From JAHIZC01 sp043813305 (GTDB taxonomy: Bacteria > Omnitrophota > Gorgyraeia > Gygaellales > Profunditerraquicolaceae): 15,329 bases of DNA. Below, one piece after another: positions 6,381 through 12,187 of the stretch. The notes beneath the pieces are model-generated. The model was not told the origin of the DNA and ran no database searches. It saw only the letters and a program-made list of their open reading frames with translations. Both the position numbers and the translations under genes were made by a program. Location: positions 1 through 15,329 of the forward strand of contig JBDRLC010000016.1 in assembly GCA_043813305.1 (NCBI GenBank), read 5' to 3'. Position 1 is the first letter of the stretch. Every line of letters begins with the position of its first letter.

Positions 6381-8446
6381 ACTTGCTTCTTACTTAACTT
6401 TATCCTGCCTAATTCATCTATACCGATGACTTTAACTTTAAATTCATCACCTACCTTAACTACATCCTCAACCTTCTTTACAAAAGTCTCGGAAAGCTCT
6501 GAAACATGAACTAAGCCTTCTTTACCCGGAGCGATCTCACAGAATGCTCCGAAATTTGTAACCCGCTTTACCTTGCCTGAATATATACGATTAACCTCTA
6601 CATCATCGGTTATCGCCTTAATCATCGCAATCGCTGCATCCGATTTTTTAGGATCATTGGAGGATACGAAGACACTGCCGTCATCTTGTATATCAATCTT
6701 GGCTTCTGTCTGGGCGATTATTTTCTTAATCGTCTTTCCTCCCGGACCAATTAACCCACCGATCTTCTCCGGATTGACCTTAATAATATCTATACGAGGA
6801 GCATATGCTGAAAGTTCTTCACGCGGCCCTGCCAATGCCGCACTGATTTTATCTAATATAAAAAGTCTGCCTTCTTTTGCCTGCAGTAAACAATTATCCA
6901 ATAAATCTAAATCTACCCCATCTATCTTTAAGTCCATCTGTACGGCTGTAATACCATTCTTTGTCCCTGCGACTTTAAAGTCCATATCCCCGAAATGATC
7001 TTCTAGCCCGCTGATATCCGTTAGAATCACCGCCTTATTATCCTCTTTTATCAATCCTAATGCTACTCCTCCTACCGCATCCTTTATCGGCACGCCCGCA
7101 TCCATTAATGAGAGCGTAGCCGCACAGACTGTAGCCATACTCGAGGAACCGTTTGACTCTAATATTTCCGAAACTACTCTTATTGTATAAGGAAACTTCT
7201 CTTTCGATGGCATAATCGCCATAAGCGCTCTTTCAGCTAAGGCGCCATGGCCGATCTCGCGACGTCCGGGGCCCCTCATTGGCCTGGTTTCGCCTACGCT
7301 AAAAGGAGGAAAACTATAATGCAACATAAAGGATTTAGATTTTTCACCCTCTAGGGCCTCAATCATCTGTTCATCTTCACCTGTGCCTAAAGTAGTCACT
7401 GCCAAACTCTGTGTTGAGCCGCGAGTAAAGATACCTGAACCATGGGTACGCGGCAATGCCGCAACCTCACAAGTAATCGGACGTATATCTTTAAATCCTC
7501 TTTTATCAAGACGTGTGTTTTCATTTAAAATTTTAGCCCTTACTTGTTTCTTCTCAATTTCGTGCAAGGCGGCCTTTATATCGGCCGCTTCGTGGCCATC
7601 AGGGGAAAGTTTCTCCTCTAAATCCTTGGATAATAAAGCTACCTCTTCCTCTCGCTCTTCCCTACTGGCTAATTTGTAGACTTCTGATAATCTTTCCCTG
7701 GATAACTCTTCGACTTTTTGCTCTAAATCCGGATCGATTTTTTTATATTGCACTTCGAGCTTTTTCTTGCCGATCTTCTTCTGAAATTGTTCTTGCAGGC
7801 TAATTAATACTTTAAGATTATTGAATCCGAATTTTACCGCTTCCAAAAATACTGATTCTTCTATCTCTTTGGCCTTGCATTCAAGCATAACCACGCCCTT
7901 TGAATTCGCTACCACCACTACGTCTAAATCAGAGTTGTCTAGTTCTGAATATGTCGGGTTAAGGATAAATTGGTTATTTACTTTGGCTACCCGGCATGCG
8001 GCTAGAGGCCCATTAAAGGGGATGTCGGATATTGATAATGCCGCAGATGCTCCGATTACCGATAATATATCCGGATCATTATCTCCGTCACTGGAGAGGA
8101 CAATTGCTATAACTTGAATGTCATTAAGTAGGCCCTTGGGGAACAAGGGGCGTATCGGACGATCGACTAGGCGAGCGGCTAAAATCTCACTTTCCGATGG
8201 CCTACCCTCTCTCTTGAAAAAACCTCCCGGTATCCTACCGGCTGCATAGGTCTTTTCTTGATATTCAACGGTCAGAGGGAAAAAACCCAGGCCTTCCCTG
8301 ACCTCTCGAGACATACAGGCCGTAACCAGAACTACGGTTCCCCCATACTGGACAGTTACCGAACCATTAGCCTGCTTAGCGATCTTCCCGGTCTCTAAAA
8401 TCAGGTCTTCCTTGCCAAATTTAATTTTCAGTATATTATCTTGCAT
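6356..8446 (-). CDS. pnp: Polyribonucleotide nucleotidyltransferase (PNPase)
   Basis: A cytosolic trimeric 3'-5' phosphorolytic exoribonuclease of 696 residues, central to mRNA decay. Two RNase PH domains are separated by an all-helical region (about 235-305). The active second core carries the phosphate-binding SNGSSSMA (431-438) and the metal-binding acidic residues D483 and D489 in EDHFGDMDFK. The KH domain has its GPGG loop at 567-570, and the S1 domain covers about 620-688. Length is normal; the extreme C-terminus (VPLENTDS) is encoded by one arm of a repeat hairpin. The ATG is preceded by AAGGAAGG about 11 nt upstream. The gene follows rpsO by 35 nt, as in very many bacteria, where the pair is cotranscribed and pnp often autoregulates its mRNA. 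Confidence 0.97.
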   Translation of the reverse strand: MQDNILKIKFGKEDLILETGKIAKQANGSVTVQYGGTVVLVTACMSREVREGLGFFPLTVEYQEKTYAAGRIPGGFFKREGRPSESEILAARLVDRPIRPLFPKGLLNDIQVIAIVLSSDGDNDPDILSVIGASAALSISDIPFNGPLAACRVAKVNNQFILNPTYSELDNSDLDVVVVANSKGVVMLECKAKEIEESVFLEAVKFGFNNLKVLISLQEQFQKKIGKKKLEVQYKKIDPDLEQKVEELSRERLSEVYKLASREEREEEVALLSKDLEEKLSPDGHEAADIKAALHEIEKKQVRAKILNENTRLDKRGFKDIRPITCEVAALPRTHGSGIFTRGSTQSLAVTTLGTGEDEQMIEALEGEKSKSFMLHYSFPPFSVGETRPMRGPGRREIGHGALAERALMAIMPSKEKFPYTIRVVSEILESNGSSSMATVCAATLSLMDAGVPIKDAVGGVALGLIKEDNKAVILTDISGLEDHFGDMDFKVAGTKNGITAVQMDLKIDGVDLDLLDNCLLQAKEGRLFILDKISAALAGPREELSAYAPRIDIIKVNPEKIGGLIGPGGKTIKKIIAQTEAKIDIQDDGSVFVSSNDPKKSDAAIAMIKAITDDVEVNRIYSGKVKRVTNFGAFCEIAPGKEGLVHVSELSETFVKKVEDVVKVGDEFKVKVIGIDELGRIKLSKKQVPLENTDS

Positions 8447-8481
8447 ACAATCTTTAACCTTCCTTTATGATTAAGCCTCGA

Positions 8482-8742
8482 TTATTTTCTCAAGTGAAGT
8501 TTATTGATAATCTCTTCGTATTTCTTAACATCCTTTTTCTTGAGATAATTGAGGAGTCTGCGGCGCCTGCCTACGAGAGAGAGCAGACCGCGGCGAGAAT
8601 GGAAATCTTTTTTGTGGCTCTTAAAGTGACCAGATAATAAATTGATCCTTTCGGAGAGAATCGCTATTTGCACCTCTGCCGAACCGGTATCCCTACCGTG
8701 AACCTTGTATTCATCAATAATTTTTGTCTTTCTTTCTTTCAT
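8482..8742 (-). CDS. rpsO: 30S ribosomal protein S15
   Basis: A primary 16S rRNA-binding protein of the small-subunit platform. The signature regions are present: DTGSAEVQIA, then HKKDFHSRRGLL and the basic GRRRRLLNYLKKKDVKKYE ending in LHLRK. From the ATG at 8742 the protein has 86 residues, close to the usual 87-89. An in-frame GTG at 8763 would add seven residues (MKRKLVL) and make it 93; neither start has a good Shine-Dalgarno, so the start is uncertain. The gene is first in the operon behind a near-consensus promoter, with a run of nine G residues in the leader. pnp follows 35 nt later. Confidence 0.95.
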   Translation of the reverse strand: MKERKTKIIDEYKVHGRDTGSAEVQIAILSERINLLSGHFKSHKKDFHSRRGLLSLVGRRRRLLNYLKKKDVKKYEEIINKLHLRK

Positions 8743-8762
8743 CAAAACCAACTTTCTTTTCA

Positions 8763-8771
8763 CCCCCCCCC
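8763..8771 (-). repeat. G9 homopolymer in the rpsO leader
   Basis: Nine consecutive C on the plus strand, that is G9 in the mRNA. It lies between the predicted transcription start (about 8781) and the ATG at 8742, and includes the first G of the alternative GTG start at 8763. It may be a slippage-prone tract affecting translation, or an assembly or sequencing artefact. Confidence 0.6.
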
Positions 8772-8787
8772 ACTAATACTTTAAATT

Positions 8788-8816
8788 ATTATACGCTAGT
8801 TTAGATAATTAGTCAA
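8788..8816 (-). promoter_or_regulatory. Sigma70-type promoter of the rpsO-pnp-ftsK operon
   Basis: Minus-strand TTGACT (8811-8816), a 17-nt spacer, then TATAAT (8788-8793): 11 of 12 consensus bases at ideal spacing. Transcription would begin near 8781, giving a leader of about 40 nt to the ATG at 8742. No terminator is visible between the SpeD homologue (ending 8893) and this promoter, so some read-through is likely. Confidence 0.85.
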
Positions 8817-8892
8817 TGAATTCTATTCTATTTTATTTTCTATTTAAGAAAAACGGTGCGGATTTGACAGGAGAACAAGCAAGCTATAGGAG

Positions 8893-9333
8893 TTATTTAT
8901 AATAATCAATGCCGCGTAGCAACAACTGGTTATCCATGCGCTTAGGAAAGAAAAATTTACGCACGAACGCCTTTGCTCTATCTATATCAAACTTTTTACA
9001 ACAATAGATATCGACAGAAATAAAATTTTTAACCGTCAAGGTATGGATCACTATAGAACTCTCCACCAACGGCGCCCACCCCGAAAGGCCTGCCTTATCA
9101 GGAAAACGCGTATCATCCGTAAAGAATATATTCGGCGGGGCCTGTTTCTCCATACCCAGATAGCCTACAATCTGATCCAAGAAGTTATAACAAAGAGTCA
9201 AATCACCGCAAGTGCCGCTCTTGCAATCGTAAAGATCCAAGAGCAGCTGATAACCGAAGACTTCACAAGCTTTACTTTCCTGCCCTCTATTTACGGTCGG
9301 TAAATCTACTTTTGCTATCCGATTAGTCTGCAT
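8893..9333 (-). CDS. speD: SpeD-family pyruvoyl decarboxylase homologue
   Basis: A 146-residue protein resembling small prokaryotic S-adenosylmethionine decarboxylase proenzymes. These cleave themselves to create a pyruvoyl cofactor and feed polyamine synthesis. The fold signature is visible: GYQLLLDLYDC (27-37), the cleavage pair E91-S92, then H97 (equivalent of His68 of the Thermotoga enzyme) and C112 (equivalent of Cys83, 20 residues after the cleavage Ser), followed by DIDRAKAFVRKFF. The HTWPE motif that binds S-adenosylmethionine reads HTLTV here, so the Trp and Glu contacts are missing. Related proteins lacking them have been shown to decarboxylate ornithine or arginine instead, so the substrate is open. 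No speE or other polyamine gene is nearby. The ATG is only about 11 nt from the -10 box and has no Shine-Dalgarno. Confidence 0.72.
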   Translation of the reverse strand: MQTNRIAKVDLPTVNRGQESKACEVFGYQLLLDLYDCKSGTCGDLTLCYNFLDQIVGYLGMEKQAPPNIFFTDDTRFPDKAGLSGWAPLVESSIVIHTLTVKNFISVDIYCCKKFDIDRAKAFVRKFFFPKRMDNQLLLRGIDYYK

Positions 9334-9344
9334 AGTCTATTTTT

Positions 9345-9371
9345 ATTATACACAAATAAAAAAAATGTCAA
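9345..9371 (-). promoter_or_regulatory. Promoter of the SpeD homologue, overlapping the hydrolase stop
   Basis: Minus-strand TTGACA (9366-9371) and TATAAT (9345-9350) are both perfect hexamers but only 15 nt apart, shorter than the optimal 17. The -35 box includes the TGA stop of the upstream hydrolase gene. Initiation about 7 nt after the -10 would give a leader of only 4-5 nt before the ATG at 9333, implying near-leaderless translation. Confidence 0.6.
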
Positions 9372-10174
9372 AGGTTTTTTATAAATTCCGAAATTGATGA
9401 AACATATTTCTCTTGCGAATCCAGGAAAGCCATCCCGTGGCTTCCCGAAATCTCTATAAACTTTTTAGGAGAGGCAGCGGAATCATAAAGCTTCCTGGCT
9501 AATGCAAAAGGTACCACTTCGTCACTTGGGGAATGTATGAATAACTTCGCTGCTTCAATTTTTCTGATCTTATTCATTGAATCAAAACTATTACAGAAGA
9601 TAAATTTCGGCAAAAATCGATAGATCTTCCCTGCCATATCCCTGCCCCTGGAAAAACCTCCCTCGATGATTAAAGCCTTCAGCTCCTTCTTGGCGGCCAG
9701 GTCAATAGCCACTGCCGTTCCTAAAGATTCTCCGTAGGCAATAATCAGCTCGGGATTTATCTTGCGGGTATGCAATAAATAATTATAAGCCGCCTGGGCA
9801 TCAAGATATAATCCCTCCTCATTGGCTCTACCCTGACTTCTTCCAAACCCCCTGTAGTCAACAATAAATACATTCAGGCCGATTTTGCTTAAGAGACTTA
9901 CTTTATCGATCCGATTTCCGATATTACCCGCATTACCATGAAATAACAAAATGGTATATTTCGCCTCGGGAATAGAGATAAACCAGCCGTTTATCTTGAC
10001 GCCGTCTTTTGTGGATATGTATATATCCTCAAAAGAGAGGCCGACAGCGGAAGGAAAGTACTCTATATCTCCAGAAGGATAATATACTCCCTTAAACTCG
10101 ATATATTTGATATAGATAAAGAGAAATAAGAGAAATAGTAATAGGATAAAAAAAGATTCTTTAACCATGCGCAT
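9368..10174 (-). CDS. Membrane-anchored alpha/beta hydrolase (BEM46/ABHD13-like)
   Basis: A 268-residue serine hydrolase with one N-terminal hydrophobic segment (about 7-24, very rich in Phe and Leu), which should anchor it in the inner membrane. The alpha/beta hydrolase fold shows the oxyanion HGNAGN (79-84), the nucleophile elbow GESLG with Ser150, and the likely acid Asp218 (SPSDEVVP) and His246 (GSHG). The order and spacing match the Bem46/YfhR-type family, whose substrates are mostly unknown, so esterase, lipase or peptidase cannot be distinguished. ATGs at 10174 and 10168 are both possible; neither has a clear Shine-Dalgarno. It starts 35 nt after the small membrane protein gene and is probably cotranscribed with it. 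Confidence 0.87.
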   Translation of the reverse strand: MRMVKESFFILLLFLLFLFIYIKYIEFKGVYYPSGDIEYFPSAVGLSFEDIYISTKDGVKINGWFISIPEAKYTILLFHGNAGNIGNRIDKVSLLSKIGLNVFIVDYRGFGRSQGRANEEGLYLDAQAAYNYLLHTRKINPELIIAYGESLGTAVAIDLAAKKELKALIIEGGFSRGRDMAGKIYRFLPKFIFCNSFDSMNKIRKIEAAKLFIHSPSDEVVPFALARKLYDSAASPKKFIEISGSHGMAFLDSQEKYVSSISEFIKNL

Positions 10175-10209
10175 GGAAATTTTAAGTTAAACTCAGATAT
10201 CTCTTGATC

Positions 10210-10359
10210 TCACTTATTCTGAAGCGTGTCGTTTATCTCTGCGAGTTTTCTCCAAAGCCGATCAAGAGTCCTATTTAAACGGCGCATATTAAAAGAAATA
10301 TCAAAACTGAAAACAAGCAGGAAAAGCAGTATAACCGTAACCACTGCGTCTACTTGCAT
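10210..10359 (-). CDS. 49-residue single-pass membrane microprotein
   Basis: A short reading frame with a strong Shine-Dalgarno (GGAGGGAGG) ending 4 nt before its ATG. Residues about 4-19 are a continuous hydrophobic stretch (VVTVILLFLLVFSF with neighbours), enough for one membrane helix. The rest is charged and amphipathic, with Leu or Ile at 28, 32, 35, 39, 42 and 46 in a near-heptad pattern suggesting a short coiled coil. It lies between yihY (40 nt upstream) and the hydrolase (35 nt downstream) on the same strand, so it is probably in the same transcript. I do not recognise a family. An opposite-strand reading frame across 10226-10414 has no comparable signal and is rejected. Confidence 0.72.
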   Translation of the reverse strand: MQVDAVVTVILLFLLVFSFDISFNMRRLNRTLDRLWRKLAEINDTLQNK

Positions 10360-10363
10360 ATCG

Positions 10364-10372
10364 CCTCCCTCC
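10364..10372 (-). promoter_or_regulatory. Strong ribosome binding site of the microprotein gene
   Basis: GGAGGGAGG on the minus strand. The first GGAGG is 8 nt before the ATG at 10359, the best Shine-Dalgarno in the window. This is the main evidence that the 49-codon frame is translated. Confidence 0.75.
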
Positions 10373-10399
10373 GTAAATATTTTCTTTATTAAGCGTCAC

Positions 10400-11719
10400 T
10401 TATATATCCTTTAAATTAAGATTACCAGAAGATTTCTCGATTGCTTGATCAAGCGCCCTCAGGCTTTCTCGCAGCTTTTCTAACTCCGGCGTTTTAGTGA
10501 CCGGGATATTATCGCTCCCGCGAAGTTCCAGTTTATCAACGACATATTTAATCTTCATTTTATTGATATCAATCGCGGGCTGATAAGCAATTGCCTTCTC
10601 CTTCTCTCCCTGAATGCCGGAGATCAGGCCCGCTTCAGATAATTCATAAAGTATATCCCGTACCAAACGGATAGGAATCTCAAGTTCGTGAGAGATTTGG
10701 TTTGCCGTCAACGCCATGCCGTCATTTGAAAAACTTTTCACCAATAAATTAGTAACCCTTAGACTTAGTAACCTCTTAAAAGAATGACTGACACTCAGAC
10801 AATCTGCCTCAAACTCATAAGTATCCACATTCTGATGAGCAAAAGAAATTTCCGCTCCGAAAAGAACTATCAGCCAGCTAATCTGAAGCCAGACCAAAAA
10901 TAAAGGGAGAGCGGCAAAACTCCCGTAGATAGCATTGTATTTCGCAACGCCTACCTGAAAATCAACATATAGCCACTGTAGGATCTGATAGGCCGTCCCT
11001 GCAGCTATCCCGCCCAAAGATGCGGATTTAAAATTAACTTTGGTGTTAGGGAGAAATATATATATAAAAATAAAGACCGACCAGATTACCGTATACGGCA
11101 ATAATTTCAAAACCGAAAATATAAACGGGCTGATTGCGCCTAATACGGTTATTTCTTCGGTAATCGCTCTTGCCTGAGTATTAATGAATACCGTCACACC
11201 GCTGGACAAAATTAAAAGTACTGGACAGATCAACATGATAGAAAGATAATCAGAAAACCTGCGCCCCAGGCTTCTCATTTTTTTTATACCCCAGATGTCG
11301 TTAAAAGAACGCTCGATATTACTTAATACCTTTATCACCGTCCAAAATAAAAGTATTACACCGATCCCGGCTACTACTCCTCCCCTTGTATTTTCTAGCA
11401 AGGAAAGGGAAAAATTAATCACATTGGTAATAATTTCGTTTTGCACGGGGAACCTCTCTAAGAGCTGTTTCTCTAAGATTTTTTCAAATCCGAAACCTTT
11501 AGCTATTCCGAATGCCATGGCAAAGACAGGAACTATCGAAAGTAATGAATAAAAAGTCAGGGCGGAAGCCCGCAGAGAACATTTATCTTCGTCAAATCCG
11601 CGCAAAGCCAGGAGAATTACCCTTAAGGGTTTAACAATCAGGTATTTCTTACGCGGCAACTTGCCTAAACTTAACCGCCAGATATCTCTTTTGACAAAAT
11701 TAATCACTTTGGGAATCAT
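10400..11719 (-). CDS. yihY: YihY/BrkB (UPF0761) membrane protein with C-terminal winged helix
   Basis: A polytopic inner-membrane protein of 439 residues. The YihY/virulence-factor BrkB domain has about six membrane segments (roughly 53-75, 113-133, 158-180, 200-222, 236-254, 270-294) and the family's SALTFYSLLSIVP, FNDIWG and AIYGSFAALPLFLVWLQ regions. Residues about 325-383 form a winged-helix-like domain (LTANQISHELEIPIRLVRDIL), as in the longer members; a charged tail follows. The molecular role of the family is unresolved; the old name RNase BN was a misassignment. I choose the ATG at 11719, 4 nt after the pilZ stop; a TTG at 11743 would overlap pilZ by 20 nt. No strong Shine-Dalgarno is seen, so coupling to pilZ translation is likely. 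Confidence 0.87.
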   Translation of the reverse strand: MIPKVINFVKRDIWRLSLGKLPRKKYLIVKPLRVILLALRGFDEDKCSLRASALTFYSLLSIVPVFAMAFGIAKGFGFEKILEKQLLERFPVQNEIITNVINFSLSLLENTRGGVVAGIGVILLFWTVIKVLSNIERSFNDIWGIKKMRSLGRRFSDYLSIMLICPVLLILSSGVTVFINTQARAITEEITVLGAISPFIFSVLKLLPYTVIWSVFIFIYIFLPNTKVNFKSASLGGIAAGTAYQILQWLYVDFQVGVAKYNAIYGSFAALPLFLVWLQISWLIVLFGAEISFAHQNVDTYEFEADCLSVSHSFKRLLSLRVTNLLVKSFSNDGMALTANQISHELEIPIRLVRDILYELSEAGLISGIQGEKEKAIAYQPAIDINKMKIKYVVDKLELRGSDNIPVTKTPELEKLRESLRALDQAIEKSSGNLNLKDI

Positions 11720-11723
11720 AATC

Positions 11724-12113
11724 TTAATCTCGTTTTCTTTCAAGCATCTTCAGAAAATGATGAATTTCGATTCTAGATATTTTATCAAGCTCCTCAAAGG
11801 AAATTCCTATACGATAGGAATCAGAGGTAATCATTTTATTGTAGCGTATTTTCCCTACGAAATCGATTATTCCACTCTCTTCCTCGCTCTCTACCAGCAA
11901 GAATCTGATATACAAATCAGTTCCTTCTGCAATCTTCAGGTTAGTAATGATAGACATACCTCCCTCACTCATATCCGCCATCGTTGCCCGCCTCTCATTT
12001 TCCTCATTTCTTAACTGCACAGCTAAAGGATTATCCGAACGGTAAAGTACGTTAAGATTAACTTTATAGCGTTTATGTCTGCGTTTTTCCTGTCCTTGAT
12101 AATCCTGCGGCAT
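11724..12113 (-). CDS. PilZ domain protein (predicted c-di-GMP receptor)
   Basis: A 129-residue single-domain cytosolic PilZ protein. Both c-di-GMP binding elements are intact: R11-x3-R15 (RRHKR) and D47-x-S49-x2-G52 (DMSEGG), with the beta-barrel strands following and a short basic C-terminal helix. It should bind cyclic di-GMP and act on a partner protein, which the sequence does not identify. The ATG has GAAGG about 8 nt upstream and its own extended -10 promoter. yihY begins 4 nt after the stop, so the membrane protein is expressed with this receptor and could be its target, though that is inference. uvrD lies 74 nt upstream on the same strand. Confidence 0.9.
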   Translation of the reverse strand: MPQDYQGQEKRRHKRYKVNLNVLYRSDNPLAVQLRNEENERRATMADMSEGGMSIITNLKIAEGTDLYIRFLLVESEEESGIIDFVGKIRYNKMITSDSYRIGISFEELDKISRIEIHHFLKMLERKRD

Positions 12114-12141
12114 GGCCTAGCCTTCTGTTTAAATTCCTTTT

Positions 12142-12170
12142 ATTATATCATAAAAATAGAGAATGATATA
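12142..12170 (-). promoter_or_regulatory. Extended -10 promoter of pilZ with an overlapping dyad
   Basis: Minus-strand TGATATAAT has a perfect -10 (12142-12147) with an upstream TG; the -35 region is weak. Inverted arms TATATCAT (12144-12151) and ATGATATA (12163-12170), 8 bp each with an 11-nt spacer, cover the -10 and the region upstream. That is where a repressor or activator dimer could bind, but the AT-rich composition makes chance symmetry possible. Confidence 0.5.
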
Positions 12171-12187
12171 TTTTAATATGCGTTCGG

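Noticed and set aside
6573..6998. Longest plus-strand frame inside pnp (141 codons)
   Set aside because: Antisense shadow of a highly conserved PNPase region; no start signals or recognisable protein.
7018..7027. CCGTTAGAAT inside pnp, similar to one arm of the hairpin family
   Set aside because: A single arm with no inverted partner nearby, within conserved PNPase codons (TDISG); chance match.
8864..8903. Plus-strand TTGACA and TATAAT between rpsO and the SpeD homologue
   Set aside because: The hexamers are 28 nt apart, too far for one promoter, and no plus-strand gene follows.
10226..10414. Plus-strand frame opposite the microprotein gene
   Set aside because: No ribosome binding site and no protein-like features, and it opposes a frame with a strong Shine-Dalgarno and a membrane helix.
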